64,000 nt of DNA. It comes from Streptomyces chartreusis (GTDB taxonomy: Bacteria; Actinomycetota; Actinomycetes; Streptomycetales; Streptomycetaceae). Shown piece by piece: positions 8,401 to 31,924 of the stretch. Location of the stretch: assembly GCF_008704715.1 (NCBI RefSeq), contig NZ_CP023689.1, positions 2,604,001 through 2,668,000 on the forward strand. Reading direction: 5' to 3'. Each line of letters opens with the position of its first letter. Position 1 is the stretch's first letter. The translations under genes were made by a program, and so were the position numbers. The notes under the pieces were generated by a model. The model was given only the letters and a program-made list of their open reading frames with translations. It had not been told where the DNA came from and ran no database searches.

Positions 8401-11400
8401 GGCGTACCGCGTAGGTGTCGTCGGCGTCGGGCACCGGGGCGAGGTGGACGCGCAGGGTTTCCGCGCCGGTGGCGTACAGGCGCAGACCGCGCCACCTGGT
8501 CACGGTGTGCGGACGACCGGGCAGTCGGGCGGCGTACAGGGGTTGCAGGGCGGCTTCGAGCAGCGCCGGGTGGAGGCCGAAGCCTTCGGGGCGGGAGGCG
8601 GGCTGGTCGGAGGGCAGGGTCACCTCGGCGAAGAGGTCACCGTCTCGACGCCAGGCGCTGGTCAGGCCTTGGTACGGGGGGCCGTAGTGGATGTCGGCGG
8701 CGGTGAAGCGGTCGTAGAGGGGGGATGGGGTGGTGGATCGCGGGGTGGCGGGGGGCTTCAGGGACTCGGCACCTACGAGGGACTCGGCGTCGGCCGGTGG
8801 CCACGGTGCGGTCGGCCCGGATTCCGCCGGCGGGACGAGCGGCGTGTCGCTCAGCAGCCCGTGCGCGTGGCGTGTCCAGGAGGCGCCGGGGTCGTCGGGC
8901 CGGGCGTGGACGGTGAGGACGCGCCGACCGGTGTCGTCCGGTTCGCCGACGCGGACCTGGAGGTGCAGGGCACCGGCGGCGGGCAGCACCAGCGGTGTCT
9001 CCACGACCAGTTCGTCGACCGACGTGCAGCCGGTCTCGTCGCCGGCCCGGACGGCCAGTTCGGCGAGGACCGCGCTCGGCACGACGGTCTCCCCGGCGAC
9101 GGCGTGCGCGGCCAGCAGCGGATCCATACGGGCCGACAGACGGGCCGTGAACAGTGCCTCGTCTCGGTCCCCCGGGAACAGCGCGGCGCCGATGAGGGGA
9201 TGGTCGGTGCCGTCCAGACCGAAGCCGTCGGCGTCACGGCCGCCGGCCGCGAGCGCGTCGACCCAGTACCGCTGTTGCCGGAAGGCGTACGTCGGCAACG
9301 GGACCCGGCGGGCACCGGTGCCGGCGAAGAACGCCTCCCAGTCCACCGACACCCCGCGCGCGTGCAGGGTGCCGATGCCGGCGACCAAGGCGTCCGGTTC
9401 GGACCGGTCGGAGCGCTGGAGGGCCTGGACGGTCATGTCGTCGCGGTCGGCGAGGACGCTCTGGGCGAGGGCGGTGAGAACGCCGCCGGGACCGATCTCG
9501 ACGAGGGTACGTATGCCGTGGTCGTAGAGGGTGGTGACGGCGTCGGCGTAGCGGACGGCCTCGCGGACCTGGGTGACCCAGTAGTCCGCGGACCGCAGAT
9601 CCTCGCCCTGCGCCAACCGGCCGGTGACCGTCGAGACCACACCCAGGCTGGGCGCGTCGTAGCGGACTTCCTTCGCCACCGAACGGAACTCCTCCAACAT
9701 CCCGTCCATCAACGGCGAATGAAACGCATGCGACACCTCAAGCCGACGCACACGCCGACCCGACAGCCCGGCGAGAACCTCCTCGACCGCGCCCTCAACC
9801 CCGGAGATCACGACCGCCGACGGGCCGTTCACCGCAGCCACACCCACCGCATCACCACGATCACCGATCGCGGCCCGCACCTCCGCCTCCGTCGCCTCCA
9901 CCGCGACCATCACGCCCCCGGCGGGCAACGCCTGCATCAGGCCCGCACGAGCCGCCACCAAACGACCCGCCTCACCAAGATCCATCACCCCCGCCACATG
10001 AGCAGCCACCAACTCCCCCACCGAATGCCCAGCCACAAAATCAGGCCGCACACCCCACGACTCCACCAACCGGAACAACGCCACCTCAAACGCAAACAGG
10101 GCAGGCTGCGTCCACCCCGTCTCCCCCAACACCGACTCATCAGCCTCGAACAACACCCCCTTCAACGACCCGCCCAACAACGGATCCAGCACCCCACACA
10201 CCTCATCCAGCGCCCCCGCAAACACCGGAAACGCCCCATACAACTCACGACCCATCCCCACCCGCTGAGCACCCTGGCCGGAAAACACCACCGCCAGACC
10301 ACCGGGACGGGCAGGGGCGGCGAGGCTCGTGGGGGTCTCGCTGAGTTGCCGGAGTGCGTCGGCCAGGTCGTCGCGGTCGGCGCCGGTCAGGACGGCGCGG
10401 CGGTCGTGCAGGGTGCGGGTTGTCGCGAGGGAGTAGGCGAGGTCGGTTGCGGACTGCTCGGGGTGGGCAGCCATGTGGTCCTGGAGTCGCCGGGCCTGGT
10501 CGCGCAGCGCGTCCTCGTCGGGTGCGGAGAGGAACCAGGGCAGGGCGGGGATGGAGCGTTCCGGCGGCTCCGGGGCGGCGGTCTCCGCTGCCGGGGCCTC
10601 CTCCAGGATCACGTGGGCGTTGGTGCCGCTCACGCCGAACGCCGAGACGGCGGCGCGGCGCGGGGCCGCAGCCCGGGCGGGCCATTCGCGTGCCTCGGTC
10701 AGCAGCTCGACCGCGCCGGAGCTCCAGTCGACCATGGGCGTGGGCCGGTCGACGTGCAGGGTCCGGGGCAGCACGCCGTGCCGCATGGCCTGCACCATCT
10801 TGATGACGCCGCCCACGCCGGCCGCGGCGACGGTGTGGCCGATGTTGGACTTCAACGAGCCGAGGAACAGCGGACGTTCACGGCCTTGGCCGTATGTCGC
10901 CAGCAGTGCCTGTGCCTCGATCGGGTCGCCCAGCCGCGTGCCCGTGCCGTGCGCCTCCACCGCATCCACATCCGCCGCCGACAGACCCGCCGACGCCAAC
11001 GCCTGCCGGATCACCCGCTCCTGCGACGGACCGTTCGGCGCCGTCAGACCATTCGACGCGCCATCCTGGTTGACCGCGCTGCCCCGCACGACCGCCAGCA
11101 CCCGATGCCCCTTGCGCACCGCGTCCGACAGACGCTCCACCACCAGCAGACCCACGCCCTCCGACCACGACGTGCCGTCGGCGGCCTCCGCGAAGGACTT
11201 GATCCGCCCGTCGGGGGCGAGGCCGCCCTGGCGCGAGAAGTCGACGAAACCGCCCGGGGTCGCGGTGATCGTCGCGCCGCCGGCGAGGGCGAGGGTGGAC
11301 TCGCCCCGGCGGACCGACTCCACGGCGAGATGCAGGGCGACCAGCGAGGACGAGCACGCGGTGTCGATCGAGACGGCCGGGCCTTCGAGGCCGAAGGTGT

Positions 11401-12031
11401 AGGAGATGCGCCCGGAGGCCACGCTGCTGAGCTTGCCGGTCATGAGGTGGCCCTCGAGCTCGGCGGGGCCTTCGAGTCCGAGGTAGCTCTGCTCGATGAC
11501 ACCGGCGAACACGGCCGTACGGCTGCCGCGCAGGGTGGCGGGGTCGATGCCGGCGTCCTCGAACGCCTCCCACGCGGTCTCCAGCAGAACGCGCTGCTGG
11601 GGGTCCATGGCGCGGGCCTCGCGGGGCGAGACACCGAAGAAGTCGGCGTCGAACAGGGCTGCCCCGTCGAGGAATCCGGCCTCCCGGGTGTACGACGTGC
11701 CGGGCTCGTCGCGGTCGGTGCTGTACAGCGCGTCGAGGTCCCAGCCGCGGTCCGTGGGGAACGGTCCGATGGCGTCCCGGCCTTCGGCGGCGAGGCGCCA
11801 CAGGTCGTCCGGGGAGGCGACGCCGCCGGGGAAGCGGCAGGCCATGCCCACGATGGCGACCGGTTCGGTGGCGGCCGACTCCAGCGTCTCGATGCGCTCG
11901 CGCGCCTTCTGAAGGTCGGCGGTGACCCACTTCAGGTAGTCGACGAGCTTCTGTTCCCTGGTCTGGTCCTGCCCGGTCCGGTCTTTCCCGGTCTGGGTCT
12001 GCTCCTGCGCGCGGGACATGTCAGCGGACAT
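5462..12031 (-). CDS. Type I PKS, final module KS-AT-DH-KR-ACP-thioester reductase
   Basis: This 2189-residue protein is the terminal module. A coiled-coil docking helix (about 1-52) is followed by KS (56-480; C226, H361, H399), malonyl-type AT (580-870; GHSVG Ser670, HAFH at 768), DH (945-1235), KR (1430-1610; [11 protein letters not shown] at 1524, Tyr1581), ACP (GFDSL, Ser1747) and a C-terminal NAD(P)H-dependent thioester reductase (1830-2189; TGASGFLG, Thr1963, Tyr1993, Lys1997). The reductase should release the chain as an aldehyde rather than an acid. KR is B-type by LDD. DH keeps His976 but carries Glu1159 where the second catalytic residue is normally Asp, so this step may stop at the alcohol. 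RBS GAGGAGA precedes the ATG. It lies 69 bp after the preceding PKS gene. Confidence 0.95.
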   Translation of the reverse strand: MSADMSRAQEQTQTGKDRTGQDQTREQKLVDYLKWVTADLQKARERIETLESAATEPVAIVGMACRFPGGVASPDDLWRLAAEGRDAIGPFPTDRGWDLDALYSTDRDEPGTSYTREAGFLDGAALFDADFFGVSPREARAMDPQQRVLLETAWEAFEDAGIDPATLRGSRTAVFAGVIEQSYLGLEGPAELEGHLMTGKLSSVASGRISYTFGLEGPAVSIDTACSSSLVALHLAVESVRRGESTLALAGGATITATPGGFVDFSRQGGLAPDGRIKSFAEAADGTSWSEGVGLLVVERLSDAVRKGHRVLAVVRGSAVNQDGASNGLTAPNGPSQERVIRQALASAGLSAADVDAVEAHGTGTRLGDPIEAQALLATYGQGRERPLFLGSLKSNIGHTVAAAGVGGVIKMVQAMRHGVLPRTLHVDRPTPMVDWSSGAVELLTEAREWPARAAAPRRAAVSAFGVSGTNAHVILEEAPAAETAAPEPPERSIPALPWFLSAPDEDALRDQARRLQDHMAAHPEQSATDLAYSLATTRTLHDRRAVLTGADRDDLADALRQLSETPTSLAAPARPGGLAVVFSGQGAQRVGMGRELYGAFPVFAGALDEVCGVLDPLLGGSLKGVLFEADESVLGETGWTQPALFAFEVALFRLVESWGVRPDFVAGHSVGELVAAHVAGVMDLGEAGRLVAARAGLMQALPAGGVMVAVEATEAEVRAAIGDRGDAVGVAAVNGPSAVVISGVEGAVEEVLAGLSGRRVRRLEVSHAFHSPLMDGMLEEFRSVAKEVRYDAPSLGVVSTVTGRLAQGEDLRSADYWVTQVREAVRYADAVTTLYDHGIRTLVEIGPGGVLTALAQSVLADRDDMTVQALQRSDRSEPDALVAGIGTLHARGVSVDWEAFFAGTGARRVPLPTYAFRQQRYWVDALAAGGRDADGFGLDGTDHPLIGAALFPGDRDEALFTARLSARMDPLLAAHAVAGETVVPSAVLAELAVRAGDETGCTSVDELVVETPLVLPAAGALHLQVRVGEPDDTGRRVLTVHARPDDPGASWTRHAHGLLSDTPLVPPAESGPTAPWPPADAESLVGAESLKPPATPRSTTPSPLYDRFTAADIHYGPPYQGLTSAWRRDGDLFAEVTLPSDQPASRPEGFGLHPALLEAALQPLYAARLPGRPHTVTRWRGLRLYATGAETLRVHLAPVPDADDTYAVRLTDPAGQTVAVADAVTVGPVRADALRAARSRDRDALHHVEWTARPLPSAALNWRTLGSATHPDVPAVTAAVAGGPIGAVRLDLTTPAGQSAQDAARDTVGRALAHARQWLAEEALSATPLVVVTRGAVAVDGEEDVTDPAAAAAWGLLRSAQSEAPGRIVLVDADSDVGPDALSAVVASGEPQAAIRVTGSGGAAPRIHVPRLLRTPVPEPKADGTTVWDPAGTVLITGGTGSLGAHFARHLVARHGVRRLLLVSRRGPDAPGAAELCSELCALGATVTVAALDVADRAALADVLAAIPAEHPLRGVVHTAGVLDDGVIAAQTPHRLDAVLRPKADAAWTLHELTQDADLTAFVLFSSVAAAIGGPGQSTYAAANAHLDALAAHRAASGLPATSIAWGLWEQATGLTGGLSETDLKRIARSGFRTVPEELGTALFDLALDTGRPYLVATPFDLPVLRRQPQVPALLRSLVRVPVRAVARGADEAGPALADRLAGLDETEQHEVVLDAVAAEIARVLGRTDTTGTDPERPLQSSGFDSLTSVELRNRLATLTGLRLPATLVFDHPTPRALATYLRTELLASGDTATPSARIPALDYAADLDLPADIRPADEVVRTVTDPADILVTGASGFLGAFLLRDLMRTTNARVHCLVRGADDRTAYQRLRSSLTWYRVWDEIDESRLRVLAGDLADERLGLTEERFDGLARSVDAVYHAGATVHWLHPYEALRAANVHGTREILRLAARHRTVPVHYISTVGVFDGPVTPGVPLKVTDPTGPAERLPSGYLQSKWVAEQLVGLARDRGLPVSVHRVDVISGDTRNGACQTRDFVWLSLKGLLQAQAAPAGVDGRFHLLPVDYVSAAIVGISRREPAGGTFHLFNRTSLSLADCVSYLRDLGYRLDETGRDEWSAAVRSDRDNALLPLLHAFELMTSDTDGFYPPIDTTETETALADTDIVCPPLTRELFGRYVDFFVQEGHFPPAP
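9531..10304 (-). repeat. Near-identical AT-domain DNA, copy 1
   Basis: This stretch of the final-module AT is nearly base-for-base the same as 12960-13733 in the adjacent PKS gene, at a constant offset of 3429 bp. The identity includes third codon positions, which points to recent duplication or gene conversion rather than protein-level conservation. Confidence 0.85.
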
Positions 12032-12100
12032 GCGGAATCAGTCTCTCCTCGGTACCGAAAGGGTGATGGTGCGGGGCGGGGGAACGGTGAGCGCGGGGCG

Positions 12101-15100
12101 TCAGTCCGTGGCCCGGCCCAGCTGCGTGTCGATGAAGTCGAAGATCTCGTCCGCGGACGCGTCCGTGAGGTCTGCCGCCTCCGGGGCGGACGGCGCCTCG
12201 GCCGGGCCCGCGAGACGGTCGGCCAGTGCTCTCAGCCGCGCCGCGACGGCGGGGTCGGAGCCGTTCGCCGCGAGGGCGTCGACGGACGCCTCCAGGCGCT
12301 CCAGTTCCTCGGTCGCGCTGCCGGGTGCGGCGGCCTGAGTCCGCACATAGGTCGCGAGCGCGGCGGGCGTCGGATGGTCGAAGACGACGGTGGCGGGCAG
12401 CGCGAGACCGGTCTCGCCGCCGAGCCGGTTGCGCAGTTCGACGCCGGTCAGGGAGTCGAAGCCGAGTTCCTGGAACGGGCGGTGGGGCACAACGGCCGAG
12501 GTGTCCGGGTGCTTGAGCACCTTCGCGACCAGCTCCGTGACGAGGGTCAGCAGGTACTGCTCCCGCTGTGCCTCGCTCAGCGGGGCGAGCCGCTCGGCCA
12601 AGGGGACCGTCCGGGGTGCCGCTTCCGGGACTTCGGGTCGCCCGGCGGGCGCGACGGGTCGCGCGTGGGTCCCGTCGACGGCCACTTCGTCGAGCCAATA
12701 GCGCTGTTGCTGAAAGGCGTACGTCGGCAACGGGACCCGGCGGGCACCGGTGCCGGCGAAGAACGCCTCCCAGTCCACCGACACCCCGCAAGCATGCAGC
12801 GTGCCGAGCGCTTCGACCAGGGTCTCCGGCTCGGGGCGTCCGGCACGGGTGGCGACCGTGGCGGTCAGGGCGTCGTCACGGACGGCCTGGGCGGCGAGGG
12901 CGGCGAGCACACCGCCTGGGCCGAGTTCGAGGATCGTGGTGACGCCCTCGGACTCCAGAGTGGTGACGGCGTCGGCGTAGCGGACGGCCTCGCGGACCTG
13001 GGTGACCCAGTAGTCCGCCGACCGCAGATCCTCGCCCTGCGCCAACCGGCCGGTGACCGTCGAGACGACACCCAGGCTGGGCGCGTCGTAGCGGACTTCC
13101 TTCGCCACCGAACGGAACTCCTCCAACATCCCGTCCATCAACGGCGAATGAAACGCATGCGACACCTCCAACCTGCGCACACGCCTACCCGAGAGCGAGC
13201 TGAGCACCTCCTCGACCGCGTCCTCCGCACCCGACAGCACCACGGCAGAGGAGCCGTTCACCGCAGCCACACCCACCGCATCACCACGATCACCGATCGC
13301 GGCCAGCACCTCCGCCTCCGTCGCCTCCACCGCGACCATCACACCGCCGGACGGCAACGCCTGCATCAACCCCGCACGAGCCGCCACCAAACGACCCGCC
13401 TCACCAAGATCCATCACCCCCGCCACATGCGCAGCCACCAACTCCCCCACCGAATGCCCAGCCACAAAATCAGGCCGCACACCCCACGACTCCACCAACC
13501 GGAACAACGCCACCTCGAAGGCGAACAGGGCAGGCTGCGTCCACCCCGTCTCGCTCAACAGCGAGCCCTCCCCCTCGAACAACACCCCCTTCAACGACCC
13601 GCCCAACAACGGATCCAGCACCCCACACACCTCATCCAGCGCCCCCGCAAACACCGGATACGCCCCATACAACTCACGACCCATCCCCACCCGCTGAGCA
13701 CCCTGACCGGAGAACACCACCGCCAGACCACCGCTTGAGGGGTTGGTCGGGGTCAGGTGGTGCAGGCCGTCGAGGAGTTCGGTGGGGCCGGCGCCGACGA
13801 CCGCGGTGCGGTGCGGCAGGGCGGCGCGGGTGGTGGCCAGGGAGTAGGCGATGTCGAGTGGGTCGGGGGCGCCGGGGGCCGAGGCGAAGGCGTGGAGCCG
13901 CTCGGCCTGGGCGGTCAGTGCCTGGGGTGAGCGGGCCGACAGGATCCACGGCATCGCGGGCAGGGTGCGCCCGTCCGTGGTCTCGGTCTCGGCGGGCGGG
14001 GTGGCCGGGGCCTCCTCGATGATCACGTGGGCGTTGGTGCCGCCGAATCCGAAGGAGGAGACGCCCGCGCGACGCGGTTCGCCGTCCCGCGCTGTCCATT
14101 CACGTGCCTCGGTCAGCAGCTCGACCGACCCCGTGTCCCACTCCACGAACGGCGACGGCTCATCGGCGTGCAGGGTCCGAGGAAGCACGCCGTGCCGTAT
14201 CGCCTGCACCATCTTGATCACACCGCCCACACCGGCGGCGGCCTGCGCATGCCCGATGTTCGACTTCAACGAGCCGAGGAACAGCGGACGTTCACGATCC
14301 TGGCCGTACGTTGCCAGCAGCGCCTGCGCCTCGATCGGGTCACCGAGTCGCGTGCCCGTGCCGTGCGCCTCCACCGCATCCACATCAGCCGCCGACAGAC
14401 CGGCCGACGCCAACGCCTGCCGGATCACCCGCTCCTGCGACGGACCGTTCGGCGCCGTCAGACCATTCGACGCACCGTCCTGGTTGACCGCGCTGCCCCG
14501 CACGACCGCCAGCACCCGATGCCCCTTGCGCACCGCGTCCGACAGACGCTCGACGACCAGTACGCCGACCCCCTCCGACCAGGCGACACCATCGGCCCCG
14601 GCCCCGAAGGACTTGCACCGGCCGTCGGGCGACAGGCCGCGCAGTCGGGAGAACTCCAGGAAGGCCACCGGTGTCGACATCACCGTGACGCCGCCGGCCA
14701 GGGCGAGGGAGCACTCGCCGTTGCGCAGGGCGTTCACCGCGAGGTGCAGGGCGACCAGCGAGGACGAGCAGGCGGTGTCGACGGAGACCGCGGGGCCCTC
14801 GAAGCCGTACGTGTAGGAGAGCCGGCCGACGGCGATGCTGCCGGCGCTGCCGCTGAACAGGTAGCCCTCGAAGTCCTCCGGGGGCAGGTGGGGGCGTGAG
14901 CCGTAGTCGTTGTACATCTGGCCGGTGAACACGCCGGTGTCCGAGCCGCGCAGGGCGGTGGCGTCGATGCCGGCGTGCTCGAACGCCTCCCACGCGGTCT
15001 CCAGCAGCATCCTCTGCTGCGGGTCGATCGCCATGGCCTCGCGCGGGGACATCCCGAAGAAGGCCGGGTCGAAGCGGTCGGCGTCGTAGAGGAATCCGCC

Positions 15101-15385
15101 TTCGCGGGCGTACGAGGTGCCGGTGCGGTCGGGGTCCGGGTCGTAGAGGCCGTCCACGTCCCAGCCCCGGTTGTCGGGGAAGCCGCCGACGGCGTCGGTG
15201 CCGTCGGTCACGAGGCGCCAGAGGTCGTCGGGCGAGGAGACGCCGCCGGGATAGCGGCAGGCCATGCCCACGATCGCGATCGGCTCGCGGCGCCTGTCCT
15301 CGATGTCCCGCAGCTGCCGGCGTGCCTCACGGGCATCGGCGACGGCCTTCTTGAGGTAGTCGCGGAGCTTGTCCTCGCCCGCCAT
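12101..15385 (-). CDS. Type I PKS module KS-AT-ACP (non-reducing)
   Basis: This 1094-residue single module has an N-terminal docking helix (about 1-32), KS (34-455; C206, H341, H379), malonyl-specific AT (555-845; Ser645 in GHSVG, HAFH) and ACP (Ser978 in GFDSL), with an acidic C-terminal docking tail. There is no DH, KR or ER, so the beta-ketone is kept. In the predicted order this is the third extension and sets the ketone at C5 of the finished chain, the carbon that a C1 amine could attack to form a six-membered ring. Its neighbours are the three-module PKS (57 bp upstream) and the terminal PKS (69 bp downstream), all in one direction. RBS-like CGGGAG lies ten bases before the ATG. Confidence 0.95.
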   Translation of the reverse strand: MAGEDKLRDYLKKAVADAREARRQLRDIEDRRREPIAIVGMACRYPGGVSSPDDLWRLVTDGTDAVGGFPDNRGWDVDGLYDPDPDRTGTSYAREGGFLYDADRFDPAFFGMSPREAMAIDPQQRMLLETAWEAFEHAGIDATALRGSDTGVFTGQMYNDYGSRPHLPPEDFEGYLFSGSAGSIAVGRLSYTYGFEGPAVSVDTACSSSLVALHLAVNALRNGECSLALAGGVTVMSTPVAFLEFSRLRGLSPDGRCKSFGAGADGVAWSEGVGVLVVERLSDAVRKGHRVLAVVRGSAVNQDGASNGLTAPNGPSQERVIRQALASAGLSAADVDAVEAHGTGTRLGDPIEAQALLATYGQDRERPLFLGSLKSNIGHAQAAAGVGGVIKMVQAIRHGVLPRTLHADEPSPFVEWDTGSVELLTEAREWTARDGEPRRAGVSSFGFGGTNAHVIIEEAPATPPAETETTDGRTLPAMPWILSARSPQALTAQAERLHAFASAPGAPDPLDIAYSLATTRAALPHRTAVVGAGPTELLDGLHHLTPTNPSSGGLAVVFSGQGAQRVGMGRELYGAYPVFAGALDEVCGVLDPLLGGSLKGVLFEGEGSLLSETGWTQPALFAFEVALFRLVESWGVRPDFVAGHSVGELVAAHVAGVMDLGEAGRLVAARAGLMQALPSGGVMVAVEATEAEVLAAIGDRGDAVGVAAVNGSSAVVLSGAEDAVEEVLSSLSGRRVRRLEVSHAFHSPLMDGMLEEFRSVAKEVRYDAPSLGVVSTVTGRLAQGEDLRSADYWVTQVREAVRYADAVTTLESEGVTTILELGPGGVLAALAAQAVRDDALTATVATRAGRPEPETLVEALGTLHACGVSVDWEAFFAGTGARRVPLPTYAFQQQRYWLDEVAVDGTHARPVAPAGRPEVPEAAPRTVPLAERLAPLSEAQREQYLLTLVTELVAKVLKHPDTSAVVPHRPFQELGFDSLTGVELRNRLGGETGLALPATVVFDHPTPAALATYVRTQAAAPGSATEELERLEASVDALAANGSDPAVAARLRALADRLAGPAEAPSAPEAADLTDASADEIFDFIDTQLGRATD
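12960..13733 (-). repeat. Near-identical AT-domain DNA, copy 2
   Basis: This is the partner of 9531-10304. The match covers most of the AT, from the C-terminal strand region back through the malonyl-specificity motif HAFH and GHSVG to the GQGAQR start, with only scattered differences. Confidence 0.85.
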
Positions 15386-15442
15386 GGTGTGTCAACTCCC
15401 GTGTGTCGTGTGGTGGTTCGGTGTCTTCGTGGGCGGTCGTGG

Positions 15443-29125
<13,683 letters not shown>

Positions 29126-29226
29126 CGCGCTCGACTGCCCTTTCCGGCCGAATTACCGCAAGACTGCTGAGTGGGGGAGTGTTCGGACCGATCGTAGGCA
29201 GGGGGGTCTCTCCCCCTCCTCAGTGT

Positions 29227-29244
29227 CCGGCCTCGCTCCGGTAA
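29227..29244 (-). promoter_or_regulatory. Candidate SARP-type heptamer pair upstream of the PKS genes
   Basis: Read on the minus strand, TTACCGG (29238-29244) is followed after four bases by AGGCCGG (29227-29233), an 11-bp period. TTACCGG is the same heptamer repeated at 33271-33288. It lies about 100 bp before the first PKS start. The second heptamer matches only in CCGG, so this site is weaker than the others. Confidence 0.35.
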
Positions 29245-29282
29245 TTCGGTACGGACAAAGGAAGTCGGGAATATGGGAAGAC

Positions 29283-29341
29283 GCCATGACCGGGCGGTGG
29301 ACGGGGACCGCACTCCCCGTTTCCCACCGCCCGGTCATGGC
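29283..29341 (-). terminator. Long hairpin after the FAD oxidase gene
   Basis: An 18-bp perfect outer stem (29283-29300 with 29324-29341) encloses a second 6-bp stem (ACGGGG / CCCCGT). It lies 12 bp beyond the stop of the FAD oxidase on the minus strand and upstream of the PKS promoter region, separating the two transcription units. Confidence 0.75.
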
Positions 29342-29352
29342 GCTGCCGTCGG

Positions 29353-30774
29353 TCAGCCGGCCAGGGCGGCCGCCTGTTCCGCGGCACGGAAGCCGGACTC
29401 CAGGGCACCTTCGACGAAGGCGCCGTTCCAGCCGCTCGCTATGTCTCCGCCCGCGAACACGACACGGCCGAACGGCTGCTGGATGTCCGGCAGCTGGCGC
29501 AGGAGCTGCCCCGGCCTGCGCAGGCCCCAGCCGCCGCGCGCGTAGGGGTCCTTGTGCCATTCCTTCGCCCGGTACTCGACGACCCTGGCCTCCGGCAGCA
29601 GCCCGCGGACCGCGGCGCGCACCGCCTGCGGGTCGGACACGTCGAGGGCGGGGCCGGTGAAGGCGACGAAGATGCGGCCGTCGGGCAGCTCCTTCTGCGG
29701 GATCAGCAGCAGGATCGGGGCGCCCTCCGGTGCCTGGGCGGACACCGCCTCGGAGGTGCCCCGCACCCGCAGCCACAGCTTGGTGGCGTGCGGGACGCCG
29801 AGGCCCTCGCGGGCGGCGTCGGCGTACACCTTGGGCAGGCCGGGCTCGAAGGTGAGCGTGGACCACATGTTGACGGGCGTGGCGAGCACGACGACCGGCG
29901 CCTCGTGAACCCGGCCGCCGCGGACCTCGACCTGGGTGCGGCCGCCGCGCTCCCGGATCGCGGTGACCGGCGAGTTGAGGCTGACGGTCGCCCCGGACTC
30001 GCGCAGCATCCGCTCCAGGATCGAGATCATGCCGCCCTGCGGGAGCTCGCTCATCACCGACAGGAACTTGTCGTAGGTGCCGCCGGCGAGCTGGTACCAC
30101 TGGGCGAGGCCTGTGAGGGAGCCGGTGCGGTTGCCGCCGGCGAACACAGAGGTGGCGCCGCTGACCCAGTCGTGGTCGACGCCGGTGAGGCCGAGCTGGG
30201 CGATGCGGTCGGCGAGCGACAGGCGGTCCACGGACGCCAGCAGGTCCCCCCGGTGCAGCGGCTCGTAGGGCCGCTCGAAGTACTGCTCGGAGCCGGCGTA
30301 GAAGTCCGCGAAGAGGCTGTTGAGGCGGGCGCCCGCCTCCTGCGGGGTGTGGCTGGCGTAGCCGCCGGGGCCGGGCATGACCATGCGGGTGGCGTGCACG
30401 TCCTCGGTGGTGGTCAGCGAGTAGCGCCGCAGTTCGCGGGCGACGAGGTCCTGGCCGGGGCCGAACCAGCCGCCGCCGAGCTCGATGTGCTGTCCGGCCA
30501 GCGTGCCGGGCTCGATACGGCCGCCTATCCGGCCGCGCGCCTCCAGCACCAGGACCCTCATGCCGCGGGCGCCCAGCTCCCGGGCGACCGTGCCGCCCGC
30601 GTACCCTGCGCCGACGACGATCGCGTCGTAGGGCCTGCCCTCGGCCGCGGCTGAGGACGTCGTCGCGGTGACGGCGCCCGCGGTGAGCGCGGTGGCGCCC
30701 GCCGCTTTGAGGAGCGTTCTTCGGGTGACGCCTGCGGTGGCGCGAGGTGTCGTGCTGTCGCCGTTCTCGGTCAT
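29353..30774 (-). CDS. FAD-dependent amine-oxidase-type oxidoreductase with Tat-like signal
   Basis: The 473-residue protein has a Tat-like N-terminus (RR at 18-19 in TRRTLLKAAGA, Ala-rich h-region to about 45), then the FAD dinucleotide fold GAGYAG (55-60), LEARGRIGGRI, and the C-terminal FAD segment VVFAGGDIASGWNGAFVEGA typical of flavin monoamine oxidases. It likely oxidises an amine or imine intermediate, or a ring carbon, of the piperidine product. The Tat-like leader suggests action outside the cytoplasm. It is paralogous to the protein at 34686-36104. RBS GAAAGG precedes the ATG. Hairpins flank the gene on both sides (29283-29341; 30876-30917). Confidence 0.85.
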   Translation of the reverse strand: MTENGDSTTPRATAGVTRRTLLKAAGATALTAGAVTATTSSAAAEGRPYDAIVVGAGYAGGTVARELGARGMRVLVLEARGRIGGRIEPGTLAGQHIELGGGWFGPGQDLVARELRRYSLTTTEDVHATRMVMPGPGGYASHTPQEAGARLNSLFADFYAGSEQYFERPYEPLHRGDLLASVDRLSLADRIAQLGLTGVDHDWVSGATSVFAGGNRTGSLTGLAQWYQLAGGTYDKFLSVMSELPQGGMISILERMLRESGATVSLNSPVTAIRERGGRTQVEVRGGRVHEAPVVVLATPVNMWSTLTFEPGLPKVYADAAREGLGVPHATKLWLRVRGTSEAVSAQAPEGAPILLLIPQKELPDGRIFVAFTGPALDVSDPQAVRAAVRGLLPEARVVEYRAKEWHKDPYARGGWGLRRPGQLLRQLPDIQQPFGRVVFAGGDIASGWNGAFVEGALESGFRAAEQAAALAG

Positions 30775-30875
30775 GGAACACCTTTCGCGAGGAGCGGGAA
30801 TTACTGGACGGAAAGCGCACGGAATCGGCGGCCGAAATCAAGGACGATGCCCCGGCGCCGGTTTTCGGGCATGTG

Positions 30876-30917
30876 GAAGGGGCCGGTTCCGACGGGGGAT
30901 TCAGAACCGGCCCCTTC
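30876..30917 (-). terminator. Hairpin between imine-reductase and FAD oxidase genes
   Basis: GAAGGGGCCGGTTC (30876-30889) and its complement (30904-30917) form a 14-bp stem with a 14-base loop, 31 bp after the imine-reductase-like stop. It may terminate or reduce read-through into the FAD oxidase gene. Confidence 0.6.
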
Positions 30918-30947
30918 GTCAGGGGGTGAAGCGAATACCGGACCCGG

Positions 30948-31835
30948 TCACTGCTGCGGGCGGCGGTACGCCTTCACGACACTGGCATAGCTGTTCTTGG
31001 CGTGGCCCTGGGCGATGATGCCCTCCATCAGCGCCTCGGAGTACTTGGGCAGTTCGGTGTCGACGCCGAGCGCCTCGCTCTCCTCGACGAGGTGCTTGAG
31101 CGCGCCGAGGTGCGTCTCCAGGGTGGCGTCGTTGGCCGGGAACTTCCCGTCACCGGCGTCGATCTGCGCGGCGTAGTCGGCCGTGAACATCTTGATGGCG
31201 TCGAGCCACATGTGCGCCCAGGGCAGGAACTCCTGCGCCTTCACGTCACCGGTCTCCACGATGGCGACGCCGTGCAGGAAGCTGTTGAGGGCGCCCCACA
31301 TCAGGCCGAGCAGCGACACGTCGAACAGGGCGGGCTTGCCGTGGTCGGTGCCGAGGTAGGTGGTGCCGCCGCCGAGGAGCTTCAGCACGGGCTCGTGGGC
31401 GTCGAAGACGGCCTGGTCGCCGGCGTAGAAGAGGACGGACGTCTCGGCGCCGATCCCGGGCGGGGTGATCATGATGGCGCCGTCGAGGTACTTGGCGCCG
31501 TTCTTCTCCGCCCACTCGGCGGTCTGCCGGGCCTGCTCGGAGGAGCCCGTGGTCAGGTTGACGACGGTCTTGCCGCGCAGGTCGTCGCCCAGCGAGCCGA
31601 TGACGTCGTGGACCACGTCGTACGTCGACACGCACACGACCACGAGGTCGCTCGCGGCGACGGCGTCGGCGGGGTTCGCGGCGCGGACCGCGCCGTCCGC
31701 GACGAGGCCGTCGGCCTTGTCCGCCGAACGGTTCCACACGGTGGTGGCGTGACCCGCCTTCAGGAAGGCGGCGGCCAGGGCCTGCCCCATCAGGCCGAGG
31801 CCGAGCACCGACACCGAGGTGTGGTTGTCACCCAT
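30948..31835 (-). CDS. Imine-reductase-like NADP-dependent oxidoreductase (6PGDH/beta-HAD superfamily)
   Basis: This 295-residue protein has N-terminal Rossmann motif GLGLMG (12-17), a cofactor loop WNRSADK favouring NADP, and a helical C-terminal dimerisation domain. Overall texture (GLGLMGQALAAAFLKAGH, DLVVVCVSTYDVVHDV, DHGKPALFDVSLLGLMW) matches Streptomyces imine reductases. Asp172 in LFDVSLLG lies where imine reductases carry a key Asp or Tyr. The predicted pathway makes a cyclic imine, so reduction of C=N to a piperidine, or of a related iminium, is the natural role; a 3-hydroxyacid dehydrogenase role is less likely. Start ATG 31835 with GGAGGA upstream; it follows the flavin monooxygenase gene by 89 bp. 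Confidence 0.8.
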   Translation of the reverse strand: MGDNHTSVSVLGLGLMGQALAAAFLKAGHATTVWNRSADKADGLVADGAVRAANPADAVAASDLVVVCVSTYDVVHDVIGSLGDDLRGKTVVNLTTGSSEQARQTAEWAEKNGAKYLDGAIMITPPGIGAETSVLFYAGDQAVFDAHEPVLKLLGGGTTYLGTDHGKPALFDVSLLGLMWGALNSFLHGVAIVETGDVKAQEFLPWAHMWLDAIKMFTADYAAQIDAGDGKFPANDATLETHLGALKHLVEESEALGVDTELPKYSEALMEGIIAQGHAKNSYASVVKAYRRPQQ

Positions 31836-31875
31836 GAATCAGTTCCTCCAGTACGGAAGTGTTGTGCTGAACGGT

Positions 31876-31896
31876 CCGGCACGCGAGGCGTGCCGG
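31876..31896 (-). other. Intergenic hairpin between ACAD-like and imine-reductase genes
   Basis: CCGGCACGC (31876-31884) pairs with GCGTGCCGG (31888-31896), a 9-bp stem with a 3-base loop, in the 89-bp gap. It could be a partial terminator or an mRNA-stability element. Confidence 0.4.
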
Positions 31897-31924
31897 TGGG
31901 AAAGGGGGCTGTCCGGGCATCGGC

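Noticed and set aside
5462..12031. Thioesterase release of the polyketide
   Set aside because: The C-terminus is clearly a short-chain-reductase-type thioester reductase (TGASGFLG, YxxxK), and the only thioesterase (45779-46555) is a stand-alone editing type II enzyme.
5306..13738. 2810-codon plus-strand open frame opposite the PKS genes
   Set aside because: It is antisense to clear PKS domains. GC-rich third positions remove stops on the opposite strand; the translation is low-complexity Arg/Gly/Val-rich with no domains. The same applies to 14975-21064 and 21155-29170.
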